A stretch of DNA of 48,631 nt. It comes from Rubrivivax sp. Its GTDB lineage: Bacteria > Pseudomonadota > Gammaproteobacteria > Burkholderiales > Burkholderiaceae_C. Below the pieces are notes generated by a model. It saw only the letters and a program-made list of their open reading frames with translations, was not told the DNA's origin and made no database searches. A program made the position numbers and the translations under genes. Each line of letters opens with the position of its first letter. The stretch's first letter is position 1. This document shows, in pieces, positions 9,051 to 16,672 of the stretch. The stretch spans positions 1 to 48,631 of the forward strand of contig JALHPF010000038.1 in the NCBI GenBank assembly GCA_022842595.1, given 5' to 3'.

Positions 9051-11012
9051 ATGCGAACCATGCTGCGCGCCACCGCCTTCTTGGCACCTTTGATCCTGAT
9101 CGGCGCTCTCGCGCCGCCGGCGTGGGCAGGTGGGGTTTGGCTGTGCGGCGGTCTGCTGATGATCATGCTGGCCGCGCGCGGCCGAAGTTGGACGGAGTGG
9201 GCCGCGGCGCCCGACTGGCCCGGAATGACCTACGACCCCTTGTTCAAGCGCATCAACGCGTCACTGTCAGCGTTGTGGGGTGGCATCTTCGCAGTCTCCG
9301 GCATGGCGTTGCTGGTGGGCGGCGGGCCGATCTGGCGCTGGGTGTTGATGCCCCTGGGTGTGCTGATCGCAGCCGCATTGCCACCCTGGTGGTCCGAACG
9401 GTCCTTGCAACGCCGGCTGCGGGACGCCGATCCCAACGCCTGGCCTTCGCCGCTGCATGGCACCGCCGCCGTTGACATGGACATCGATGTCGCGGTCGTC
9501 GGCGCCGGCATCGGCGGCTTGACCGCCGCAGCGTTGCTGGCACAAGCCGGCCAGCGTGTGGCCGTGTTCGAGCAGCACGACAAGCCCGGCGGGTTCTGCC
9601 ACTGCTGGGAAGGCATCGGCACGGACAGCGGCAATCTGGTGCCGTTCCGCTTCGATGCGGGCGTGCACGACATCTCCGGCTGGTTCGAGGGCGGCACCGT
9701 GCGCGAGATCCTGCGCCGGCTGAATCTCGATGCGGGCCTGGAGTGGCGCCGCATGGACCACAGCTTTGTCGACAGCGGCCAGCGCTGGGACGCGCCGCGC
9801 GGCTGGGACACCTTCACCGAGTCACTGGCGGCGCGCCATCCGACCATGGCGCCGGCACTCAGGCTGCTGCTGGCCGACGTGCGCGTCATCTTCGAGGCGA
9901 TGTACGCCACGTCGAAGCAGCGTGGCGGTGTACCGGGCCAGCCGGACAGCGTGGAAGGCTTGAAGGCGTTTGCCCGCGAGCACCCGCTGGCCGTGCGCTG
10001 GATGCCGCTGCCCTTCGGCGACCTGCTGGCCCACCACGGTGTTTCCGGTTCGGCGCGCGAGCAACTGCTGGCGCTGTCGGTCTATGTCACCCATGACGCG
10101 ACCACGCTGCGCGTGCGCGACATGGTGCCCTTGCTCGGCTACTTCCTGCATGGCGGGCACTACCCGCTTGGCGGGTCCGGAGTGCTGTCGCAGGCATTGG
10201 CCGACAGCCTGTCGCTGGACGGCGGCGCGCTGCACCTGTCGACTCCGGTGAGCGCGGTGGAACTCTGGCCCGACGGTCGGGGTGTGCAGGCTTTGCGCCT
10301 GGCTGATGGCAGGCTCGTGCGATGCCGTGCCGTCGTGATGAACGGCGACGCCGTCGCCGCGCAGAGGCTGCTTCAGCCAGCCGGCGCAGCCCCACTGGCG
10401 CTGCGCGCCGAACTGGCCGCGCTGCAGCCGGCGACGTCGATGTTTGCGGTGCACCTGGGCGTGCGCGGTGACCCTCCGAACCTGCCCCCGATCGTGCACC
10501 TGCACGATGCCGCCCGCGGCGGGGCCTTGGAGATCGTGCTGCCATCCAGCGTGGACGCTTCCGCCGCACCGCCTGGGTACTTCACCGTCGAGATGATGCG
10601 CCTGGTGCCACCCGAAGACATGGCCGGCTGGTTCGATGACGCGTCCGCCGTCGACCCCGAGACCCAGCGCCAGTCTGCCGGGTACCAGACGCGCAAGGCG
10701 CTCGCAGCCGATCAGATGATCGATGCTGCCGAAGCGCTGATTCCGGGTTTGCGCGCGCGAACCGTGTTTCGTCGCGAGGCGAGTCCCGTGACCTTTCGTC
10801 GCTATGGCTACAGCACGCACGGTGCGGTCTACGGAGCGCAGGGGCCCGACGGCCGCCTGGGCCCGCTGCCACGTCGCAGCCCGGTGCCTGGACTGGTCTT
10901 CGCGGGAGCAGCAGCCATGGGGCCCGGCGTCGAGCCGGCCATGATGTCCGGCGCGGAAGCGGCCGACGCGCTGTGGCCTGGCCTGCTGCGCTCGACTGGT
11001 TGCCCAAGTTGA
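9051..11012 (+). CDS. Membrane-anchored phytoene-dehydrogenase-like FAD oxidoreductase
   Basis: A 653-residue protein with two parts. Residues 1-115 hold about three hydrophobic helices (about 5-22, 28-42, and 72-110 possibly as two) with no signal cleavage site that I trust. From about 145 there is a flavoprotein of the phytoene desaturase / carotenoid isomerase / retinol saturase type: VAVVGAGIGGLTAA with the FAD-binding GAGIGG at 151-156, then EQHDKPGGFCHCW. The C-terminal GLVFAGAAAMGPGVEPAMMSGAEAA is the second flavin contact. The family desaturates, isomerises or saturates polyenes; no other carotenoid gene is nearby, so the substrate is unknown. The start has GGGG upstream. The N-terminal membrane domain is unusual for the family. 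Confidence 0.8.
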   Translation: MRTMLRATAFLAPLILIGALAPPAWAGGVWLCGGLLMIMLAARGRSWTEWAAAPDWPGMTYDPLFKRINASLSALWGGIFAVSGMALLVGGGPIWRWVLMPLGVLIAAALPPWWSERSLQRRLRDADPNAWPSPLHGTAAVDMDIDVAVVGAGIGGLTAAALLAQAGQRVAVFEQHDKPGGFCHCWEGIGTDSGNLVPFRFDAGVHDISGWFEGGTVREILRRLNLDAGLEWRRMDHSFVDSGQRWDAPRGWDTFTESLAARHPTMAPALRLLLADVRVIFEAMYATSKQRGGVPGQPDSVEGLKAFAREHPLAVRWMPLPFGDLLAHHGVSGSAREQLLALSVYVTHDATTLRVRDMVPLLGYFLHGGHYPLGGSGVLSQALADSLSLDGGALHLSTPVSAVELWPDGRGVQALRLADGRLVRCRAVVMNGDAVAAQRLLQPAGAAPLALRAELAALQPATSMFAVHLGVRGDPPNLPPIVHLHDAARGGALEIVLPSSVDASAAPPGYFTVEMMRLVPPEDMAGWFDDASAVDPETQRQSAGYQTRKALAADQMIDAAEALIPGLRARTVFRREASPVTFRRYGYSTHGAVYGAQGPDGRLGPLPRRSPVPGLVFAGAAAMGPGVEPAMMSGAEAADALWPGLLRSTGCPS

Positions 11013-11303
11013 CAGTTGCGGCCTTGAATTGGTGGAAGCGGCTGGCTCGGCAAAGGGCGCCAGGGATCAACAGCGCGTGGGCGGCTTCCGACGAACGGCC
11101 GCTCCCAATGCCTTGCTGACTTTGGCTGAACATCGGCGAACTACCGCAAAGGGTCGTGAAGCGGCGCTCGACTTGCCGCTCGATAGCAGACATCCGGCCT
11201 CGCCGACACCTGTGGCAAGCGATCGTCACGAGCAAGGCGTCGGGATAGCAGGCGACTACTGCGCGCGTCGATCGATAAGTACCTAGCGGGGCGGCACACC
11301 CCC
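11013..11303. other. Gap between convergent genes, no gene seen
   Basis: About 290 bases between the ends of the flavoprotein gene and xerC. Frames here are short and unsupported. Near 11287-11305 the minus strand can form a small GC hairpin (GGGG/CCCC) downstream of xerC but without a T tract. I do not call a terminator. Confidence 0.4.
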
Positions 11304-12281
11304 TTAGCGGGCGGGGGGGCGCCTTTTCGCCCGCGGGTGTGCGGCGTCGTACACCTTGGCCAGGTGCTGGAAGTCGAGCTTGGTGTAGACCTGGGTGGTG
11401 CTGATGCTGGCGTGGCCCAGCAGTTCCTGCACGGCGCGCAGGTCGCCGCTGCTCTGCAGCAGGTGGCTGGCGAAGCTGTGGCGCAGCATGTGCGGGTGCA
11501 CGGCGGTGGGCACGCCGGCGCGGCGGGCCTGGTCCTTCAGGCGCGAGCGCAGCTGGTTGGGCACCAGCCGCGTGCCGCGCTGGCTGACGAACAGTGCCCG
11601 TTCGCCGGCCGCCGCCAGCTGCGGACGCAGCGCCAGCCAGGCCTGCAGCGCGGCCAGCGCACTGCGGCCCACCGGCACGCTGCGGCGCTTGCTGCCCTTG
11701 CCCAGCACATGGGCGGTGGCGTCGGGCAGGTCGACCCAGCCGGCGGCATCCGTGTGCGCCGCGATGTCCAGGCCCAGCAGCTCGGCAATGCGCAGGCCGC
11801 TGCCGTAGAGCAGCTCGACGATGGCCGCGTCACGCGCGGCGAGCGCGGGCGTGTTGGCACGGCCGGCCACCACCGGGTCGGTGATGGCGCCAGGGTGGTC
11901 GGCCAGGGCCATGGCCTGTTCGACGGCCAGCGCCTTGGGCAGGGGCTTGGGCGCTTTCGGCGGGCGGATGCCGTCGACCGGGTTGGCCTGCACCACACCT
12001 TGGCGGCCCCACCAGCGGAACAGGCCACGCCAGGCCGCCAGCGCGATGGCGATGCTGCGCGGCGCCAGCCCGCGCCGGCGCAGCTGGCCCACCCAGTGGC
12101 GCAGGTGCAGCGGCGTCGCCTGGGCCAGCAGCACGCCGTCGGCCTGTGCATAGGCCTGCAGGCGCAGCAGGGCTTCGGTGTACATGGCCAGCGTACGCGC
12201 GGCCAGCCGTCGCTCTACCTGCAGGTGGCTGACGAAGGCCTGCAGTTCTGGGGAAAGCGTGGCGGCGGCGGCGGTTTCCAT
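11304..12281 (-). CDS. xerC: Tyrosine recombinase XerC
   Basis: Site-specific recombinase that with XerD resolves chromosome dimers at dif. The N-terminal SAM-like core-binding domain spans about residues 10-100 (FVSHLQVERRLAARTLAMY). The catalytic domain carries the tyrosine recombinase set: Arg in LLYGSGLRIAELLGL (about 164), Lys in LGKGSKRR (about 195), His and Arg in HPHMLRHSF (about 264 and 267), His in LLGHASI (about 290), and the nucleophile Tyr in TQVYTKLDF (about 299). I start at the ATG at 12281; a GTG sits one codon upstream. The dapF-DUF484-xerC order matches the conserved operon, so this is the housekeeping enzyme rather than an integrase of a mobile element. Confidence 0.96.
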   Translation of the reverse strand: METAAAATLSPELQAFVSHLQVERRLAARTLAMYTEALLRLQAYAQADGVLLAQATPLHLRHWVGQLRRRGLAPRSIAIALAAWRGLFRWWGRQGVVQANPVDGIRPPKAPKPLPKALAVEQAMALADHPGAITDPVVAGRANTPALAARDAAIVELLYGSGLRIAELLGLDIAAHTDAAGWVDLPDATAHVLGKGSKRRSVPVGRSALAALQAWLALRPQLAAAGERALFVSQRGTRLVPNQLRSRLKDQARRAGVPTAVHPHMLRHSFASHLLQSSGDLRAVQELLGHASISTTQVYTKLDFQHLAKVYDAAHPRAKRRPPAR

Positions 12282-12299
12282 CACACGCAGCGCGCCGGG

Positions 12300-13025
12300 T
12301 CAGCGCGGTGGCAGCAGCCGGGCCAGCGCTGCACCGGCGATGTCGCCGATGCGCACGAGGAAGTCGGTGCCCATGTCGGCGGCAAAGCGGGTGGGGTCAG
12401 GCGAGCCGAGCACCAGCATGCCGAAGCAGCCGTCATCGTCGCCTTCACCCGTTCTCGGGCTGCTGCGCAGCGGAATCATTGCCAGCGATGCCACCGTGGC
12501 GCCATCGTCCAGCCACTCGCTGGCCTCGAAGCCGGAATTCACGCCGCAGTAGGGCAGTGCCAGGCTGCTGCTGAAGGCACGGATGTCGCTGCTGACGGCG
12601 GCGGCCCAGGGCTGTGCCGGCAGGTCCGCACCCGCCCCTGCGCCCGTGCCCCACACCCGCACGGCGGCCTGCGGAATCAGGAACTGGTGCTTCAGCTCGG
12701 CCACCGCCACGCCCGGCAGTGCGCTGGCGTCGGTGGTCAGCAGCATGGTGCGGGTCCAGCGGTGCAGGCGGTCGGCGATGGCCACGTTTTCCTGGCTGTG
12801 GCGGATCATTTCCATGATCCGGCCTTCCAGCCCCTTGATGCGCTCGCGCAGCATTTCCATCTGCCGTTCCTGCAGCGACACGGCGCGCTGGCCGTGCGGG
12901 CTGGTCAGCTGCACACTGGCCAGCAGCTCGGCATGGCGCTCGAAGAACCCCGGGTTGTTGGCCAGGAACTGGGCGATGTCGCCCTCGGTGATGCCTTGGA
13001 TGGGGCATTGGGTGATGCTGCTCAC
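12300..13025 (-). CDS. DUF484 family protein
   Basis: A 241-residue protein of the DUF484 (YigA-like) family. It starts at a GTG (13025) whose bases overlap the dapF stop (GTGA), so the two are translationally coupled, and GGAGAG inside the end of dapF serves as ribosome binding site. The N-terminal part GITEGDIAQFLANNPGFFER is the family hallmark. A coiled-coil-like stretch follows (QERQMEMLRERIKGLEGRI), then a GAF-like region that includes a Ser/Gly-rich LVLGSPDPTRF. The function is unknown; GAF-like folds bind small ligands. It sits between dapF and xerC, as in many proteobacteria, which says little about its role. Confidence 0.9.
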   Translation of the reverse strand: MSSITQCPIQGITEGDIAQFLANNPGFFERHAELLASVQLTSPHGQRAVSLQERQMEMLRERIKGLEGRIMEMIRHSQENVAIADRLHRWTRTMLLTTDASALPGVAVAELKHQFLIPQAAVRVWGTGAGAGADLPAQPWAAAVSSDIRAFSSSLALPYCGVNSGFEASEWLDDGATVASLAMIPLRSSPRTGEGDDDGCFGMLVLGSPDPTRFAADMGTDFLVRIGDIAGAALARLLPPR

Positions 13026-13873
13026 AGGTCGATCTCTCCTTCGAATACGGTTTCGGCCGGGCCAGTCATCAGCACCGGGGCGTTGTCTTGCGGCCATTCG
13101 ATCAGCAGCTGCCCGCCGCGCGCCTGCACTTCCACGCGGCGTGCCAGCCAGCCCAGGCGGATGCCTGCCACCACGGCGGCGCAGGCACCGGTGCCGCAGG
13201 CCAGGGTTTCGCCGGCGTCACGCTCGTGCACACGCAGGCGCACCACGTCATGCGAAAGCACCTGCAGGAAGCCGACATTCACACGGCGCGGAAAGCGCGG
13301 GTGCGTCTCGATGCGCGGGCCCAGGGTGGCCACGGGTGCGGTGTCGACGTTGTCCACGCGCAGCACGGCATGGGGGTTGCCCATCGACAGCACCGCCAGC
13401 GGGTGGTCTTCCACGCCTTCGATGCGCCATTGTTCGAAGCCGCCCACGGCCAACGGCTGCAGGCCGGTGGCGTCGAAGGGCACACGCGCGAGGTCGAAGA
13501 CGGGGCGGTTCATGTCGACGCTGACGCGGCCATCGGGCTGCAGCTGCAGCGTCAGCACGTTGTTGACGGTTTCGACGCGCACGGTGGTCTTGTCGGTGAG
13601 GCCGCGGCCATGCACGTAGCGCACGAAGCAGCGTGCGCCATTGCCGCAGTGTTCGACTTCGTCGCCGCTGGCGCCATTGAAGATGCGGTAGCGGAAGTCG
13701 ACGCCCGGCGTGCGGCTGCGTTCCACCGCCAGGATCTGGTCGGCGCCCACGCCGAAGCGGCGGTCGCCCAGGCGTTGCAGCTGCGCGGGTGTGAGCGTGA
13801 TGGGCGCGGCGGTGCCGTCGAGCACGACGAAGTCGTTGCCCGCGCCTTGCATCTTGGTGAAGCGCAGTCGCAT
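13022..13873 (-). CDS. dapF: Diaminopimelate epimerase
   Basis: Converts LL- to meso-diaminopimelate without cofactor, for lysine and peptidoglycan. At 283 residues it has normal length. It begins MRLRFTKMQGAGNDFVVLDG, the family N-terminus. The two catalytic cysteines are present: Cys76 in EHCGNGARCF and Cys226 in LACGTGACA. It is the first gene of a dapF-DUF484-xerC operon, with a 4-base GTGA overlap to DUF484. A perfect GC-rich hairpin abuts its start codon and would cover the only Shine-Dalgarno-like bases, so translation may be modulated, or the hairpin may end the upstream PEP-CTERM transcript. Confidence 0.97.
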   Translation of the reverse strand: MRLRFTKMQGAGNDFVVLDGTAAPITLTPAQLQRLGDRRFGVGADQILAVERSRTPGVDFRYRIFNGASGDEVEHCGNGARCFVRYVHGRGLTDKTTVRVETVNNVLTLQLQPDGRVSVDMNRPVFDLARVPFDATGLQPLAVGGFEQWRIEGVEDHPLAVLSMGNPHAVLRVDNVDTAPVATLGPRIETHPRFPRRVNVGFLQVLSHDVVRLRVHERDAGETLACGTGACAAVVAGIRLGWLARRVEVQARGGQLLIEWPQDNAPVLMTGPAETVFEGEIDL

Positions 13874-13892
13874 GGCGGGGATTATCCCCGCC
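13874..13892 (-). promoter_or_regulatory. Perfect hairpin directly against the dapF start codon
   Basis: GGCGGGG and CCCCGCC flank ATTAT, giving a 7-base-pair stem with a 5-base loop (9-base arms if read as a palindrome). The stem touches the dapF ATG (13871-13873). In the dapF mRNA the purine-rich GGCGGGG, the only Shine-Dalgarno-like sequence, lies in the 5' arm. There is no T tract, so a Rho-independent terminator for the upstream gene is possible but weak. Confidence 0.45.
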
Positions 13893-13934
13893 AGGGCCGC
13901 GGCGCCAGCCGCGGTCAGCGACGCAAGGCGAAGA

Positions 13935-14564
13935 TCAGCGGCGCTTCAGGGCGCCCGCCAGCAGGGCCAGGCCCGCCAGCATGCTCAGCGCGGTGGCCGG
14001 CTCGGGCACGGCGGTGACGGCGAAAGAAAATCCGTAGGGCGCAACGCCGACACCGGTTTCCTGCACCCAGAAGGCGTAGTTGCCGGCCGGCAGCGGCGGC
14101 GTGAAGCCGCTGGAACCGAGCGCCGGGATGGCCATCGCCGGCAGGATGTCGTTGCCGATGTCGTTTTCGCTGTACAGCGCAAAACCCAGCAGGCCGGCGG
14201 CGCTCTGGGTGTCGGGCGGCACGGTGAAGGTGTTGCCGTTCATCACGGCGATGAAGCCGACGTTGACCAGGGGCACGGTGCCCGGCAGCACGATCAGTGC
14301 AGACAGCTCGAAGCCGGCCGGGACGACGACGGTGAAGTAGTCGCGGTCGACGGGGCTGCCGAATTCCGCGCGGCCGGTGACGCCCCGCACGGTGGTGTCG
14401 CCAGCCAGCAGGTTCACGAACGTGGGCGAGAGCCCGTCGCCGGACAGGTCGCCATTGACCGATTCGTCCCAGCCAACGCCACCGGCCTGCGCCGCGGCGG
14501 CCATGGCCAACAGGCCGACGGGCAGCGCGATGCGACGAAAAAGGGAAAACGAAGTGGGGGTCAT
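13935..14564 (-). CDS. PEP-CTERM sorting domain protein
   Basis: A 209-residue exported protein. I start at the ATG at 14564 (MTPTSFSLFRR), with GGAG upstream, leading into a signal peptide that ends at AAAAQA (about residue 26). The C-terminal signal is complete: VPEPAT, a hydrophobic helix (ALSMLAGLALLAGAL) and KRR. The middle is Gly/Val/Pro-rich and predicted beta, like other surface PEP-CTERM proteins, with no catalytic motif. By family knowledge it would be processed by an exosortase encoded elsewhere. It lies between the acyltransferase pair and dapF, reading the same way, 42 bases before dapF's hairpin; it looks like an insertion into an otherwise conserved block. Confidence 0.88.
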   Translation of the reverse strand: MTPTSFSLFRRIALPVGLLAMAAAAQAGGVGWDESVNGDLSGDGLSPTFVNLLAGDTTVRGVTGRAEFGSPVDRDYFTVVVPAGFELSALIVLPGTVPLVNVGFIAVMNGNTFTVPPDTQSAAGLLGFALYSENDIGNDILPAMAIPALGSSGFTPPLPAGNYAFWVQETGVGVAPYGFSFAVTAVPEPATALSMLAGLALLAGALKRR

Positions 14565-14683
14565 CCGGAGTCTCCTGGCAGCGATATCCACAAGACGGTG
14601 GTTCTACCGCAACTGCGGGCCGCTGCGGAGGGTCGCGCACCCCCGATCCAGGGCATGGACGAGGCCGCCGACCGGCGGGCCAT

Positions 14684-15595
14684 TCAGCCGTAGACCGGTG
14701 GTTCGCCCGGCGGCCGGGTCTTGAAGCGCTTGTGGACCCACAGGTACTGCGCCGGGCAGCGCCGCACCTGGGCTTCGATGAAGCGGTTCATGGCCGCGGC
14801 GTCGGCCACGGCGTCGTCGCTGGGCCAGTCGGCCCACGGCTCCAGGAAACGCACGACGTAGCCCTGGCCGCCGGGCAGCATCTCTGCGACCACCGGCTGC
14901 ACCAGCATGTTCAGCCCGCGCGCCATGCGCGAAGGCGCCAGCAGCGTGGCCGCCGGGTGGCCGAAGAAGGGCACGAAGGCGGCGTCGCGGGGGCCGAAGT
15001 CCATGTCGGCCGGGTTGAAGAAGGCCAGCCCGCGCTTGATGGCCCGCACCACGGCGCGGGCGCCGTCCTGGCGCCGGTAGAACTCGTCGTGGCCCAGGCG
15101 CGAACGACCGCGCAGCAAGGCGGCGTCGAGCACCGGGTTGCTTTGCGGTGCGTAGATGTCGACGCCCGGCCGGGGCTGGAACAACTGGCAGGCGGCACCG
15201 GCCACGTCCACCGCCAGGAAGTGCGGCACCAGCCAGAGCGTGGGGCGCTGCTGCTGCTGCCACGTGCGTTCGGCCAGCAGCACGTCGCCTTCGACGTGGA
15301 TCAGCCGCCGCAGCCGCGCCGCCGGGGCGTGCCACAGCAGCGAACGTTCGAGCAGGCTGCGCGCCAGCCACTGGAAATGTTCACGAGCCAGCACCAGGCG
15401 TTCGGCCGCTGAAAGCTCGGGCAGGCAGAGTTCGAGATTGCGCAGCGCTACGCGCCGCCGCGCGCCGGCCAGAAGAAACAACAGCCGGCCCAGGGCCCGG
15501 CCCAGCGCGGCCAGCAGCGGCAGTGGCAGCCAGTGGAGCAGCCAGACCCCCGCCAGCAGCAGCCTGGACAGGCCGTTCATCAGCATCGCCTTCAT
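14684..15595 (-). CDS. LpxL/HtrB-type lysophospholipid acyltransferase (second of a pair)
   Basis: A 303-residue inner-membrane acyltransferase of the lipid A biosynthesis (HtrB/LpxL) family. An N-terminal hydrophobic anchor spans about residues 8-44. The active-site HX4D motif appears in LVPHFLAVD. The conserved basic region YAPQSNPVLD and the C-terminal family signature AQYLWVHKRFKTRPPGE are also present. It should add a secondary acyl chain to the lipid A precursor on the cytoplasmic side. Its start overlaps the stop of the upstream paralogue by 4 bases (15592-15595), so the two form an operon. Which acyl position each enzyme serves cannot be read from sequence. Confidence 0.88.
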   Translation of the reverse strand: MKAMLMNGLSRLLLAGVWLLHWLPLPLLAALGRALGRLLFLLAGARRRVALRNLELCLPELSAAERLVLAREHFQWLARSLLERSLLWHAPAARLRRLIHVEGDVLLAERTWQQQQRPTLWLVPHFLAVDVAGAACQLFQPRPGVDIYAPQSNPVLDAALLRGRSRLGHDEFYRRQDGARAVVRAIKRGLAFFNPADMDFGPRDAAFVPFFGHPAATLLAPSRMARGLNMLVQPVVAEMLPGGQGYVVRFLEPWADWPSDDAVADAAAMNRFIEAQVRRCPAQYLWVHKRFKTRPPGEPPVYG

Positions 15596-16470
15596 GCCGG
15601 CGCCTCGGCCTGGCGCGGCTGCTTGTAGCGGTGGTAGCCCCAGAGATATTGCGATGGCTTGGCCAGGATCAGGCTTTCCATGTTGCGGTTCATCGCCGCG
15701 GCGGCGGCGCTCAGGTCGCCGCCTTCGGCGGCCGGCGGCATGGGTTCGGCCAGGGGCGAGACGCGCACCACATAGCCGGCACCACGCGGCAGCCGTTCAC
15801 CCCAGATCAGCAAGGGCACGGCCCCGGTCTGCAGCGCGAGGCGTGCGCCCAGCGTCATGGTGTAGGCCGGCTGGCCGAAGAAGGGCACCCACACGCCCAT
15901 GCCCTCGGGCGGCACCTGGTCGGGCAGCAGGCCCAGGGTTTCGCCGCGCTTCAGGGCCCGCATCATCTGGCGCACGCCGGCCAGCGTGGCCGGGGCGGTG
16001 GCCAGCGCCGGTCGAGCGCGCGCGGTTTCTTCCAGTTCGCGCAGCCAGGCCTGCCGCGCCGGGCGGTAGAGCACGGTGATGGGCTGGCGCATGCCGAAAC
16101 GTTCGGCATAGGCCTGCGCCGCCACCTCGAAGCTGCCCATGTGCGGTGTCAGCAAGACCATGCCGCGGCCGGCCTGCAGCGCGGCTTCGACATGTTCGGT
16201 GCCTTCCCAGCGCACCGGGTCGGCAATGGGATCGGCACGCGGGCGCAGCCACAGCCGCGGCAGTTCCAGCGTCAAGCGCCCGGCTTCGGCCACCGCGGCG
16301 CGGCGGTCGGCCAGGCTCACGCCGGCCAACTCAGCGTTGGCATTCAGCCGCCGCCGATAGCTGGGCGACAACAGATAGGCCAACCAGCCCACCAGAGCGC
16401 CAATGGCGTGCAAAAGCCGCAGTGGCCACTTGGACAGGGTGTGCAGGAACCGCGCAAGCCACCAGGACAT
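15592..16470 (-). CDS. LpxL/HtrB-type lysophospholipid acyltransferase (first of a pair)
   Basis: A 292-residue member of the same family as its downstream neighbour. It begins with a hydrophobic anchor (about residues 8-34), followed by the SPSYRRRLNANAELAG region. The active-site motif is HX4E rather than HX4D (TPHMGSFE), a normal variant. LLPDQVPPEGMGVWVPFFG and the C-terminal PSQYLWGYHRYKQP are typical of lipid A late acyltransferases. It is transcribed leftward, divergent from metK. Only about 200 bases separate the start codons and most of that is the presumed metK leader, so its promoter must overlap the metK transcript. Clear divergence from its partner suggests two non-redundant acylation steps. 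Confidence 0.9.
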   Translation of the reverse strand: MSWWLARFLHTLSKWPLRLLHAIGALVGWLAYLLSPSYRRRLNANAELAGVSLADRRAAVAEAGRLTLELPRLWLRPRADPIADPVRWEGTEHVEAALQAGRGMVLLTPHMGSFEVAAQAYAERFGMRQPITVLYRPARQAWLRELEETARARPALATAPATLAGVRQMMRALKRGETLGLLPDQVPPEGMGVWVPFFGQPAYTMTLGARLALQTGAVPLLIWGERLPRGAGYVVRVSPLAEPMPPAAEGGDLSAAAAAMNRNMESLILAKPSQYLWGYHRYKQPRQAEAPA

Positions 16471-16476
16471 CGTTCG

Positions 16477-16482
16477 TATAAT
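16477..16482 (+). promoter_or_regulatory. Probable -10 element for metK
   Basis: A perfect TATAAT, rare in DNA this GC-rich, lies 7 bases from the divergent acyltransferase start codon and 191 bases before metK. No good -35 box sits 17 bases upstream (the sequence there is CAAG-like). If this is the -10, the metK transcript starts near 16489, right where a long hairpin begins. Confidence 0.5.
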
Positions 16483-16488
16483 TTGGGC

Positions 16489-16672
16489 GTCGCCGAGTTA
16501 AAGGACAACTTGCGGGGCGACTGTAGGGCCGGGAGCATACCCAGCCCTGCCGGGCCAGCGGCCATGCAACACCGGTTGCGTGGCGCCAGGCAAACAAAAC
16601 CGCTAAAGCGTTCGCCGCGGGCTCCACCGCACCGGCGACGCAGCCAGTGCAACCCAACCGGAGCTCTTCCAA
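16489..16672 (+). promoter_or_regulatory. Long structured 5' leader of metK, candidate regulatory RNA
   Basis: About 184 bases lie between the predicted transcription start and the metK GTG. At the 5' end GTCGCC (16489-16494) pairs with GGCGAC (16516-16521), and inside it AGTT (16496-16499) pairs with AACT (16507-16510) around a loop AAAGGAC. A GC-rich segment at 16526-16560 can fold again. It does not match the SAM-I, SAM-II or SAH riboswitch consensus as I know them. No short leader peptide with its own start and stop stands out. It is a candidate cis-regulatory RNA for SAM synthesis; function is inferred only from position and pairing. Confidence 0.4.

Noticed and set aside
11304..12281. 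Tyrosine recombinase as sign of a mobile element
   Set aside because: The dapF-DUF484-xerC context and full XerC length point to the housekeeping recombinase; no attachment-site duplication is visible.
11337..13619. 760-residue open frame opposite xerC, DUF484 and dapF
   Set aside because: It crosses three well-supported genes on the other strand and shows biased His/Gln/Arg composition typical of antisense frames.
16489..16672. Known SAM riboswitch classes in the metK leader
   Set aside because: The SAM-I, SAM-II and SAM/SAH consensus cores I know are not present; left as an unassigned leader.
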